This document shows, piece by piece, positions 16,181-25,582 of a DNA stretch of 64,000 nucleotides (position 1 is the first letter of the stretch; every line of letters starts with the position of its first letter). A model generated the notes under the pieces. That model saw nothing but the letters and a program-made list of their open reading frames with translations, had not been told where the DNA came from and made no database searches. The position numbers and the translations under genes were made by a program. The stretch lies in contig CANLMQ010000006.1 of assembly GCA_947492175.1 (NCBI GenBank), positions 140,784 through 204,783 of the forward strand, written 5' to 3'. This DNA comes from an uncultured Draconibacterium sp. Lineage in GTDB: Bacteria; Bacteroidota; Bacteroidia; Bacteroidales; Prolixibacteraceae.

Positions 16181-17734
16181 TTATAATTTACCTCTCCAGT
16201 ATTCTGTTTGAACGATGGAAGGATTTACAGAAATTACAGAAGGGTGAATGGGCCAGAAATAACCTTTTTTGCTAATTCGGTCCTGGTTCATCCACGATAC
16301 ACCTTCGTAATAATAATCCATACGAATACGGTCGAATCCTGACTGACCTTCTGCTACGAACTCAATGGCACGCTCGTCAAAGATAGCCTTCATCATGCTG
16401 GCGCGGTCAGTTGCTCCGGTGTAAGGAAGAACACCTGCTTTGCTTCTAACCTCGTTTAAGTCGTTTACTGCCACTGTTCCTTTTCCCAGCTTGGCATTAG
16501 CTTCGGCTCTTAACAGGTACATGTCGGCTAAACGGAAAATTAAAATATTTGATTCAGAAAACTGTGCATATACATCTTCCGAGTTAGGATCTTGAGACTG
16601 CAGGGAATATTTTGTTACAAAATCATCACCTTTGCCTGTAGCTCCGTAATCGTAAAAGAACAATGCTTTACGTGCATCATTGGCATAATCTTCGTTTTGT
16701 GCCATCACCTCGTTGCTGTACCAGTCAGGATTGATCCATGGTGCTTTGTTTGTATTTTTATCTTTCCAGATAGGATAGTTCAAAGTTAAACCGGTATAAT
16801 ACGCATCTCCTGAACTCATTCTGAATGATTCGTTCATTCCTGCATCAACATTCAATTCGAATAAACCTGTTTTTGACTGTCCCCAGATCATATCCTCATA
16901 ACCATCGATACTATCAGTAACATAGTCGATTAACGATGCATTACTGTTATTGATTACTGAAGTAGTTGCTTCAACACAGGCTTGTAACATTGCGTTGTTA
17001 TCTCCATCTCGGCTGGCAGCCCACAAAGTTAAATGTGCCTTCAATGCTTCAGCACTGGCTTTATTAGCCTGAATAGCCCATGTTGCATCGCCCGGGTTGG
17101 CATACTCCAGGTTGGCAATTGCCTTATCGGTAGCTTCAATGGCATGATTGATTACCTCCAGTTCGTTTGAACGGGGAACACGAACAATATAACCATCTTC
17201 AGTAACCAGTTGGTCTGATGATTCTATTGATTCGGTAACAATTGGAGCATCGCCCCAAATACGTGCAATATAAAAATAGGTTAACCCGCGTACAAAAGCT
17301 GCCTCACCAATAATTCGTTTTTTCTCTTCCGGAGAAGAAAACATGCTTTCGTCCATTTCTGCCACATAAGTTTCAATGGTATTCGCCCAGTTGGCAGCCC
17401 TGTAAAGGTTTTTCCAGTTTCTCGACTGGTCGCGGTATGCTAAAACATAATCTCCGCTATTTTCAATATAATTCGTAATCCAGTTTTGGCTGTCCATAAA
17501 AGTCATGCCGGTAAATTCTCCCCAAAAAAGGAAACATGACTGATAGGTTACAGCATATTTAAACAAATTGTACGCACCTGCCAGGGCCTGTTCTGCATTA
17601 CTCTGGCTCACCCAAAATACATTGGGATGAGTAATACTTACAGGTTCCTGATCTAAAAGATCGTTGCAACTTTGTGTACTAACCAAACACAAAGCAATTA
17701 ATAAGTATAGTGTTATTTTTTTCATTTGTTTCAT
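16181..17734 (-). CDS. susD: SusD/RagB-family glycan-binding lipoprotein
   Basis: A 517-residue protein whose signal ends in lipobox TQSC (Cys23), so it is a surface lipoprotein. The N-terminus (CNDLLDQEPVSITHPNVFW) and the C-terminal WPIHPSVISVNPSIVQ region are typical of SusD/RagB proteins. TPR-like helices carry the usual EAAFVRGLTYFYIARIWGD segment (about 134-152). SusD sits as a lid on the SusC channel and binds the oligosaccharide. The start may be Met1 or Met4; both keep the signal intact. It follows susC by 11 nt. Ligand specificity cannot be read from sequence, but the neighbours suggest glycoprotein-derived glycans. Confidence 0.95.
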   Translation of the reverse strand: MKQMKKITLYLLIALCLVSTQSCNDLLDQEPVSITHPNVFWVSQSNAEQALAGAYNLFKYAVTYQSCFLFWGEFTGMTFMDSQNWITNYIENSGDYVLAYRDQSRNWKNLYRAANWANTIETYVAEMDESMFSSPEEKKRIIGEAAFVRGLTYFYIARIWGDAPIVTESIESSDQLVTEDGYIVRVPRSNELEVINHAIEATDKAIANLEYANPGDATWAIQANKASAEALKAHLTLWAASRDGDNNAMLQACVEATTSVINNSNASLIDYVTDSIDGYEDMIWGQSKTGLFELNVDAGMNESFRMSSGDAYYTGLTLNYPIWKDKNTNKAPWINPDWYSNEVMAQNEDYANDARKALFFYDYGATGKGDDFVTKYSLQSQDPNSEDVYAQFSESNILIFRLADMYLLRAEANAKLGKGTVAVNDLNEVRSKAGVLPYTGATDRASMMKAIFDERAIEFVAEGQSGFDRIRMDYYYEGVSWMNQDRISKKGYFWPIHPSVISVNPSIVQTEYWRGKL

Positions 17735-17745
17735 CTGTTTCGTTA

Positions 17746-20700
17746 TTAAAATCTCACATCAACTCCAAACGAAATGGTTGAAGCCTGTGGATAACCGTTT
17801 CCATATACATGCCCTTTTGCATCAACTAAAGAAGCATCTACAACTGCTTTTGAACGTTGCCACTGGTAAGGATTTAGTACCGAAGCATACAAACGCATGC
17901 GTGTAAATCCAAACTTCTGAATAAAGCTGTTCTTATCGAAGGTGTATCCCAACGATGCATTGGTAATTTTCCAGTAATCACCACTTTCTAACCACAAGGT
18001 TTGGTTTCCTCTAAATCCGTAAAAAGATCCAAGACCGGCTCCAGAAGGATACATGGCAGGAAAACGTACTCCGGCAGCACCGTCTCCTGGTTTTTCCCAG
18101 AAAGAATACATGCTTAAATCAGCTAAACCTCTTTTCGCCCAACTGGTTCCACCTCTGTCGTAGCTATCCATATAACTATTTAATACCGTATTTTTAATAT
18201 CCGCTCCGAACGAAAACTGGCTATAGGCCCGTAAGTACCATCCTTTGTATTGGATATTGATATTAAACGATCCCATAATGTCGGGAACCGGGGAATAATC
18301 GCGGGCCAGCTGCTGGTCGTGTGTTTCATTTAACAGGTAATCACCATTTAAATCTTTCCAGATAGGGAATCCGGGACGGATTGCAGCCCAGGCTCCTTTA
18401 CCGGCTAAAGGCTCACCGGTGTATGGATTAACAGGCAGTTGCGACAGGTCGTCGATAATGTAGTCGTTAACAAACATTTTGTACAGGTTAATTGGCAAAC
18501 CTACTACATAACCATAATCACCTCCGGTATAATCTCTGTTTCCATTTGGCAATTTACTAATGAAGTTGTGGTTTTGCGATAGTCCTGAACTTAATTCCAC
18601 TCGGAAATCATTGTCGCGTGGCAATACGTGCCATTTAACCATCGACTCCCAACCGTAATTTAAAATACCCGCTACGTTTGCTTTTGCAGTGTTATAACCC
18701 GAGTAAGCAGGGAAATTAATATCGAAGAACAATTTGTCGGTAAGTTTATTGTATGCATCGAACGTTACGCTTAAACGTTGTTTAAACATATCCAACTCAA
18801 AACCGAGGTTCCACTGGCGCGAGTTTTCCCACGAGAGTTTATCGTTTCCGATGGCACCGTAGTTTGGTACTACACCCGTTGTTCCGCCATACGAAGAAAC
18901 ATTCATCTGGTTAGTCCAGTAGGCAGATCCTCCATAACCAAGGCTGTATTTTCCAAAACGCAAGTAGTTTTCGGTAAATTGTTTACCATTTATACCCCAG
19001 CTAAATTTGATTTTGGCAAAATCGATAAAACTTTCTTTCACCGAAGCAAACCAAGGCTCATCCGACACTACCCAGGCTGCTGAAAGCGACGGGAATTTAG
19101 CCCAACGTACATCCTCTCCAAAACGTGAAGATCCGTCGACACTAAAACTACCACCTATAATATAACGTTTGCGGAATTTGTAGCTAAAACGTGCAAAATA
19201 CGATATTAATGCATTTGCAGAAAGATCCGTAAATCCACCAATTTCATCTTTTGTATAACGATCGTTAATTACCTGTATGGCATCGCTACCAAAACCAATG
19301 GCATTTAAGGCCATATCTTCGTAACGGTTGTAATCAACCTTCTGCCCCAATAATCCGGTCACTTCGTGATCACCGAATGTTTTAAAATAACTCAGATATA
19401 GGTCGGAAGACACATTTCTACGGGTATATAGAGCATAACTTGCCAAACCATCACCTTCTTGTCGAGTAGTTGAAGGCTCGTAGAAATTCTTTTTATTGCT
19501 GCTATATACAAAAGTGAGCTGCGAATTTAAAGTTAACCCTCTGAAAATGTCCAATCGAGCTAAATTCGAGAGTGTTGTTTGAACTGTTTGATCGGTATTC
19601 ATTTTTTCTTCCAACTCGCCTTGCAAACTTTCCCGTTTTGCGTCGTCGAGATAAAACAATGAAGACTGAAGATTGGCTGGACTAACAGGTAAAGCCGGGT
19701 TTGATGTCTTGTCATCTAACCAAGGATTCCCCTGACCTGTTTGCTGGTCGGTAAACACAAAACGCGATGTTAACTGGTTGCTAAAGCGTTTCCCTACTTT
19801 CGAATTAATGTTAGCCGAAAAAGTATAACGATCGAAACCGGTAGCTGCAACCACACCTTTGTTATCGTCGTAACCAAACGACAAACGATAGTTTGACGCT
19901 TCGGAACCACCGCGCATACTAAAACTGTATTGTTGTTTTACACCTGTTTGATAAAACAATCCCTGGTAATCTACATTATTATTAAAGGCAGGATTAATAC
20001 TGTCGGTCAACATAATCGGAACCGAACCAGTCTGCAATTCATCTTTTAACCACCAGGTGTTAATCATGTCCATTTTTGCACGACGCTCTGCTGCACCAAC
20101 CAACATGGGTACCAAATCAGGTTTAGGCTGAAAACCATAACTGGCATTAAAGGTAAACTCTGGTTTATCCATAGCCCTACCTTTTTTGGTGTTAATAATA
20201 ATAACACCGTTTGCACCACGCGAACCATAAATAGCTGCTGCCGAAGCATCTTTTAAGATATCGATACTTTCAATATCTGCAGGGTTTAGAGAAGCCAGGA
20301 AGTCCATGTTTGAAACATTGTATCCGGCCAAATCCTCCAGCGATGTTTGTACACCATCTACCACATAAAGCGGATTACTAAATGCAGTGTTTGCATTCAG
20401 GTCGCCCGAGATACTGGTATTACCACGAACCATAATACCTCCACGTGCTCCGGGAGCACCACTAATGGTTACATTCTGAATACCGGTAGATTGTGTGGCA
20501 AGTAAAGAAGATACACTGGTTACCGGAATGTTTTCCAGATCTTCTGCTCCAATACTGGTTACCGAAGCCGTTACATCGCGTTTATGTACCGTTTGATAAC
20601 CAATGGCAACTACTTCGTCGATGTTTTGCGAACTTGCTTTTAACTGTACATTTAATACTGCTTTTCCGGCTACTGGTAGTTCTAATGTTTCCAGGCCAAT

Positions 20701-20928
20701 AAAAGAAACAATAACTACAGCCTCTTCAGGAACTTTTAATGTGAACTCACCATTAATATTGGTAATTGTTCCATTCGTAGTTCCTTTCTGAATCACATTT
20801 GCCCCAGGCAATGTGGCACCGTCAGGATCTTTTACAACCCCGGAGATCGTTTTTGTCTGCGCAATAGTTTGATTTGCCCACAGGCATAACACCAAAGCCA
20901 TACACACAAATACTAAGGTTTTTTTCAT
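17746..20928 (-). CDS. susC: SusC/RagA-family TonB-dependent outer-membrane transporter
   Basis: A 1060-residue protein. It has a signal peptide (to about residue 23), a carboxypeptidase-like regulatory domain (ISGVVKDPDGATLPGANV, 29-46), and the SusC plug with PLYVVDGVQ and DIESIDILKDASAAAIYG (about 200-235), followed by a long beta-barrel ending in aromatic VDVRF. There is no N-terminal STN domain, so it is unlikely to signal through an anti-sigma factor; this fits control by the divergent hybrid two-component protein. It imports oligosaccharides with SusD, driven by TonB. It is the first gene of the minus-strand locus, which continues through SusD, fasciclin, DUF5007-like and enzyme genes. 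Confidence 0.96.
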   Translation of the reverse strand: MKKTLVFVCMALVLCLWANQTIAQTKTISGVVKDPDGATLPGANVIQKGTTNGTITNINGEFTLKVPEEAVVIVSFIGLETLELPVAGKAVLNVQLKASSQNIDEVVAIGYQTVHKRDVTASVTSIGAEDLENIPVTSVSSLLATQSTGIQNVTISGAPGARGGIMVRGNTSISGDLNANTAFSNPLYVVDGVQTSLEDLAGYNVSNMDFLASLNPADIESIDILKDASAAAIYGSRGANGVIIINTKKGRAMDKPEFTFNASYGFQPKPDLVPMLVGAAERRAKMDMINTWWLKDELQTGSVPIMLTDSINPAFNNNVDYQGLFYQTGVKQQYSFSMRGGSEASNYRLSFGYDDNKGVVAATGFDRYTFSANINSKVGKRFSNQLTSRFVFTDQQTGQGNPWLDDKTSNPALPVSPANLQSSLFYLDDAKRESLQGELEEKMNTDQTVQTTLSNLARLDIFRGLTLNSQLTFVYSSNKKNFYEPSTTRQEGDGLASYALYTRRNVSSDLYLSYFKTFGDHEVTGLLGQKVDYNRYEDMALNAIGFGSDAIQVINDRYTKDEIGGFTDLSANALISYFARFSYKFRKRYIIGGSFSVDGSSRFGEDVRWAKFPSLSAAWVVSDEPWFASVKESFIDFAKIKFSWGINGKQFTENYLRFGKYSLGYGGSAYWTNQMNVSSYGGTTGVVPNYGAIGNDKLSWENSRQWNLGFELDMFKQRLSVTFDAYNKLTDKLFFDINFPAYSGYNTAKANVAGILNYGWESMVKWHVLPRDNDFRVELSSGLSQNHNFISKLPNGNRDYTGGDYGYVVGLPINLYKMFVNDYIIDDLSQLPVNPYTGEPLAGKGAWAAIRPGFPIWKDLNGDYLLNETHDQQLARDYSPVPDIMGSFNINIQYKGWYLRAYSQFSFGADIKNTVLNSYMDSYDRGGTSWAKRGLADLSMYSFWEKPGDGAAGVRFPAMYPSGAGLGSFYGFRGNQTLWLESGDYWKITNASLGYTFDKNSFIQKFGFTRMRLYASVLNPYQWQRSKAVVDASLVDAKGHVYGNGYPQASTISFGVDVRF

Positions 20929-21305
20929 ACGTTAATAGATTTAAATTAAATTATTTTCCACTATAAAACCGTGTTAGGTCTTACTTCACAACATGGGGGT
21001 TAAAAGTAGAAGTGAGGGATTTATTTTTGCTGGAATTTTCTGGCAATTGAAAGTACAAATTCAATTATTCCTCGTATTTTTCATTCACATATCTGGTGTT
21101 ATCATTCGCTTACGAAAAAGAAAACAACGCCTATATCGCTGATATCCTGAAACTAACAACAACACCGACACCAAACAAGAAATACTCTTATAATTTGGAA
21201 ATATCATTAATGAAAAATGTCCTGTAGCTCCAAATTCCGATCAAATTCAATTTAGAAAGAAAAATGTAAGTATTTTTTCTACTTTAGCCGTTGTTAATAA
21301 GCAGG
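20929..21305. promoter_or_regulatory. Divergent control region between susC and hybrid regulator
   Basis: This 377-nt stretch has no gene and must hold the promoters of both directions. On the minus strand a TACTTTTA at 21009-21002, about 75 nt before the susC start, matches five of six fixed positions of TAnnTTTG. On the plus strand a TACTTTAG at about 21281 precedes the regulator start. Neither has a clear -33 TTG. Direct repeats for binding of the AraC-type output domain would be expected near the susC element; I could not identify them with confidence. Confidence 0.4.
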
Positions 21306-24300
21306 ATGAGATATTTAATTTTTATTAAAATAGCAGCCCTTTTATTCTTTATTTCGGGCAGTTGTTTCGCCAAAGAACGATTTACCCATTTAACGATTAA
21401 CGATGGGTTATCGCAATCGAGCGTTAAATGCCTGTTTCAGGATTCGAAAGGCTTTATATGGGCAGGAACAGCTGATGGTTTAAACCGTTACGATGGCTAT
21501 GACTTTACCACTTATCGTATTGATCCTCAAAATCCGAAATCAATTGGAAGTAACGATATCACATGTATTTATGAAAATCCGGGGGATTCAAACCTTTATA
21601 TCGGCACCCAGGATGCAGGCCTGTTTATCTACAACAGAAATACCAATGACTTTATCTCGGTGGAAGCCAAACTGCAACAGGGACAAATAGTGCTTTCGAA
21701 ATTTATTAAAGACATGTTGTCGACAACAGACGGGACCTTCTGGATTGCAACACAATTTGGAGGGTTACTAAGTTATAATCCAGCCGACTCAACCTTCCAA
21801 CGCCCTGATTTTAGTACTCAAGATAGATTTCGAAACATAAATTGCCTGATTGAGGATAATGTCGGGAACCTCTGGCTGGGGACTCAATATGGATTGTATA
21901 AATGGTCTTCTGAGTTTCGGGAAGAAGGAAAACCTCCGGTATTGGTTAACTTCAACAACAGTACCTCTCAACCCAATATATCCGCTTTAACATTTGATGT
22001 TAAGGGTAATCTGTGGATTGGTACCCGGGGAAGAGGATTGTTTGTATATCATCCGAATTCTCAGAAACTAAAAAGCTATCGGAATAACGGCGCGATCAAC
22101 TCTGTTGCTTCGAACCTTATATATGATATTGTTGAAACTACATCCGGAAATATTTGGATAGCCACCAATGATGGCTTGTGCCGCTACGATTCAGAGAAAG
22201 ATAATTTTATTGTTTTTCGCAACCGGGAAAACGACTCAGAATCTATAAACAACAACGACATTTACTGTTTACTTAACGACAATTCAGGTATTTTATGGAT
22301 CGGTACATTTACCGGAGGAATAAACAAACTCGATCCCAACCAATATCGTTTCCCAAAATATGAAACTTTTCATCCCAAAAAATCCAATCGAATTCAGGCA
22401 AAAGATGTCAGATCTGTTCATGTTAATGAGAATGGGGTACTTTGGTTGGGTACAGCAATAGGGCTGTTGGAAATTCATGGAACAGGATTATCCACAAATA
22501 CTCCCACTATTGATGTTGTAAAAAAACATTTAAGCGGACAGTACATGGGAGCACTAACTTCCAATTCGGAAGGATTGATTGCGAAAGCCAGAGGAAACAT
22601 TGTTCTGGTAAAAAGAGATGGTAAGATTATTGATTTTTCGAAACGTATTGAGCAAAAAACCGGCATCTATATTTCTCACTTTAATGGTTCGGTTACTGAT
22701 GATTACGACAATATTTGGTTAGCCACGCCAAGTGGCTTGCTAAAATACAACGAACAGCAAAACACGTTTAAACTTTTTAATCCTATAGGCCCTGATAGCG
22801 AATCGCTACCATTAAATCCCGGCTCCATATTTTCCGATTATTCAGGAAAAATCTGGATAGGAACCTATAACGCCCTACTCTATACATTTGATATTCACAC
22901 AGAAAAGTTCGAGCGAATATTTACAGGAGACACAGAAGACAGACAAACAAGTTTTAATAAAATTTTCTCAATATGTGAAACACAACCCAATAATTTGTGG
23001 TTTGGAACCGACCGGGGGTTGTACTTCCTTGATGTAAAAACTGGAAAAACCAAACGTTTTTTAGCCTCCGACGGGCTGGCAAATAACACTGTTTATGCAG
23101 TAGTTGCAGATAATAACGAAAAGGTTTGGTGCAGTACCAATATGGGCATATCGTGCTTTGATACAAAAACCAACTCATTTCATAACTATACCTACGAAGA
23201 TGGATTACAAAATAATGAATTTAATGAAGGAACTTATTTTAAGGATAAGGATGGTATAATTTACATGGGAGGAATTGAAGGGCTTAATGTGTTTGATCCT
23301 GATAAAATTAAGCTGAATACTTTTGTCCCTCCTGTAGTTATTACTGAAATGGAAATTCAATATAAGAAAGTAACGCCCATATCTCATCCTAAAGTAACCA
23401 GCAAACAGATTAGCGAAACAAATTACCTGAGACTCAATTACAAGCAAAATGCTTTTAGTTTTAAGTTTACAGCGCTTAGCTACTCTCTGTCGAAAAAAAA
23501 CAAATATAAATTTTCCCTTACCGAGATAGGCAAACAAGACAACTGGATTGAAGCCGGACATGAGAGAGATGCCAGTTATACCAATATATCTCCCGGAAAC
23601 TATATATTTAAGGTAAAAGGATCGAATTCTGATGGGGTATGGAATGAAAAGCCCACTTCAATCACGATAATTATCCCTCCTCCCTACTGGCAAACCTGGT
23701 GGTTCCGTTTGCTAGTTATTCTTACTTTATTGGGACTTACTTTTCTGACATTTTATTTACGCGTCAGGAATATAAAGCAGCAAAAGAAAATACTGCAAAA
23801 GCAGGTAAATGAAAAAACCAAAGCTTTGGTGGTGCAAAAAGAGCGTATTGAGAGCCAAAACAAAAGACTACAGCAAAAGGCAGATGATATTAGCCAGAAA
23901 AACAAACTACTTAATGAGCAACATATCAGAATTCTTGATCAGCGCGATAAACTGCTCGAATTGAATGAAAAAGTTGAAGAAGCAAACAGAACCAAAATAC
24001 ATTTTTTCACAGGCATATCACACGAGTTAAGAACTCCGCTTACCTTAATTACAAGCCCGCTGAAAAATCTGATCGAGAATATTGAAACAACAAATACAAA
24101 AGAATTAAAACGTAAGCTGACAAATATTTATGTCAACTCATCGAAGCTGTTATTAATCGTTAATCAGTTACTCGATTTCAGAAAGGCAGAAACAAATAAC
24201 ACAGAAATGCATATCTCTGAAATTGATATGGTTTCTTTTGTATACAAAACGTCGTTGCTGTTTAACGAGCTGGCCAAACAAAAAAAGTTTCAGTTCAATT

Positions 24301-25556
24301 TCACCTCAGCTGCCGACCAGTTAACTGTGTATGTAGATACTGATAAGCTGGAAAAAATAATCTACAACATTTTATCAAATGCATTTAAATTTACTCCTCA
24401 AGGCGGAGAAATTAATGTGCACGTTTCCTGTTCCGAAGAAGAAAATAAGTTCGCTGTTTTGTCGATAAAAGATAATGGTGTAGGGATTGAAGAAAACAAG
24501 CTCCCGTTTATTTTCGAACAGTTTTATCAGCTAAAACAAACACAGAAATTACCCAATGCAGGTAGCGGACTTGGACTTGCTCTTGTTGCGAAATACATAG
24601 AACTTCATAAAGGAGATATTAAAGTAAAGAGCACACAGGGAGTGGGCTCCGAGTTCATTATTAAAATACCTGTAGGGAAAGATCATTTCGATGGTGATGT
24701 TGTTTTTGACAATCAGGAACACAATCAAAGAGAACTTCTGCAGGCAACAATTGGTGACTATATTCCAGTTTCCAACAACGATTTAACTGAATCGGGGAAC
24801 AAGAATAAATCTACTTTACTTGTGATTGAAGACGATCACGATTTAAGAGCTTATATAAAAGAATTTCTTTCGGCACAATACAAAGTTGAAGAAGCTGAAA
24901 ATGCAGAACAGGGTTTCCAACTGGCGACAACTAAAAATCCCGATGCAATAATTTGCGATGTTATGCTTCCCGACATGAATGGATTTAAGCTATGTTCAAA
25001 ATTAAAATCTGAATTTCAGACCAGTCATCTGCCCATAATACTTCTTACATCGCTGGCTGATAAAGAAAGCCGGTTAAGCGGAATTAAATCGGGTGCTGAT
25101 TATTTTATTTCCAAACCATTCGATTTAAAACATCTTGTACTAAGTATTGAAAACCTGATTGAAGGCAGACTACGACTCCAAAAGAAGTATAGCTTAACCG
25201 ATCCGGACAACATAAACCAGGTTGTTAGCAATACAAAAGATCAATCTTTTCTGAAAGAGGCAATAAAAATTATCGACAAAAACATTATCGATTCGACTTT
25301 TAATGTAGAGTCTTTTTGCGAACAAATGGATCTGAGTCAGCCCCAATGCTACAGAAAAATTAAAGCCATAACCGGTTTAAATATCTCTGAATTTATTCGA
25401 AACACAAGGCTAAAAAAAGCATCAAAGATGTTAAAAACCGGAGAATATAAAATAAACGAAGTTGCCTACGAAACAGGTTTCAACGATCCGAATTACTTTA
25501 CAAAATGTTTTACAAAATTATTTGGCGTAACACCAAGTGATTATATAAAATCGTAA
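21306..25556 (+). CDS. Hybrid two-component system sensor/regulator controlling the susC locus
   Basis: I start at ATG 21306, which gives a clean signal peptide (MRYLIFIKIAALLFFISGSC); an in-frame TTG at 21291 is unlikely. The 1416-residue protein has a periplasmic double propeller of Reg_prop repeats (WAGTADGLNRYD-type motifs, about 25-700). A Y_Y_Y domain ends near residue 795, followed by one membrane helix (about 798-818) and a coiled coil. The histidine kinase phospho-site is His906 in SHELRTPL, with an ATPase domain (GSGLGLALV). A receiver domain has Asp1218 in CDVMLPDMNG, and a C-terminal AraC-type helix-turn-helix occupies about 1330-1416. All parts of the family are intact. It is divergent to susC and should sense a glycan breakdown product in the periplasm and activate the locus. 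Confidence 0.95.
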   Translation: MRYLIFIKIAALLFFISGSCFAKERFTHLTINDGLSQSSVKCLFQDSKGFIWAGTADGLNRYDGYDFTTYRIDPQNPKSIGSNDITCIYENPGDSNLYIGTQDAGLFIYNRNTNDFISVEAKLQQGQIVLSKFIKDMLSTTDGTFWIATQFGGLLSYNPADSTFQRPDFSTQDRFRNINCLIEDNVGNLWLGTQYGLYKWSSEFREEGKPPVLVNFNNSTSQPNISALTFDVKGNLWIGTRGRGLFVYHPNSQKLKSYRNNGAINSVASNLIYDIVETTSGNIWIATNDGLCRYDSEKDNFIVFRNRENDSESINNNDIYCLLNDNSGILWIGTFTGGINKLDPNQYRFPKYETFHPKKSNRIQAKDVRSVHVNENGVLWLGTAIGLLEIHGTGLSTNTPTIDVVKKHLSGQYMGALTSNSEGLIAKARGNIVLVKRDGKIIDFSKRIEQKTGIYISHFNGSVTDDYDNIWLATPSGLLKYNEQQNTFKLFNPIGPDSESLPLNPGSIFSDYSGKIWIGTYNALLYTFDIHTEKFERIFTGDTEDRQTSFNKIFSICETQPNNLWFGTDRGLYFLDVKTGKTKRFLASDGLANNTVYAVVADNNEKVWCSTNMGISCFDTKTNSFHNYTYEDGLQNNEFNEGTYFKDKDGIIYMGGIEGLNVFDPDKIKLNTFVPPVVITEMEIQYKKVTPISHPKVTSKQISETNYLRLNYKQNAFSFKFTALSYSLSKKNKYKFSLTEIGKQDNWIEAGHERDASYTNISPGNYIFKVKGSNSDGVWNEKPTSITIIIPPPYWQTWWFRLLVILTLLGLTFLTFYLRVRNIKQQKKILQKQVNEKTKALVVQKERIESQNKRLQQKADDISQKNKLLNEQHIRILDQRDKLLELNEKVEEANRTKIHFFTGISHELRTPLTLITSPLKNLIENIETTNTKELKRKLTNIYVNSSKLLLIVNQLLDFRKAETNNTEMHISEIDMVSFVYKTSLLFNELAKQKKFQFNFTSAADQLTVYVDTDKLEKIIYNILSNAFKFTPQGGEINVHVSCSEEENKFAVLSIKDNGVGIEENKLPFIFEQFYQLKQTQKLPNAGSGLGLALVAKYIELHKGDIKVKSTQGVGSEFIIKIPVGKDHFDGDVVFDNQEHNQRELLQATIGDYIPVSNNDLTESGNKNKSTLLVIEDDHDLRAYIKEFLSAQYKVEEAENAEQGFQLATTKNPDAIICDVMLPDMNGFKLCSKLKSEFQTSHLPIILLTSLADKESRLSGIKSGADYFISKPFDLKHLVLSIENLIEGRLRLQKKYSLTDPDNINQVVSNTKDQSFLKEAIKIIDKNIIDSTFNVESFCEQMDLSQPQCYRKIKAITGLNISEFIRNTRLKKASKMLKTGEYKINEVAYETGFNDPNYFTKCFTKLFGVTPSDYIKS

Positions 25557-25582
25557 TCTGCTAATTTACCAGGTATTCTATT

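Noticed and set aside
21291..21305. TTG start for the hybrid regulator
   Set aside because: It would put five extra residues before an otherwise well-formed signal peptide beginning at ATG 21306.
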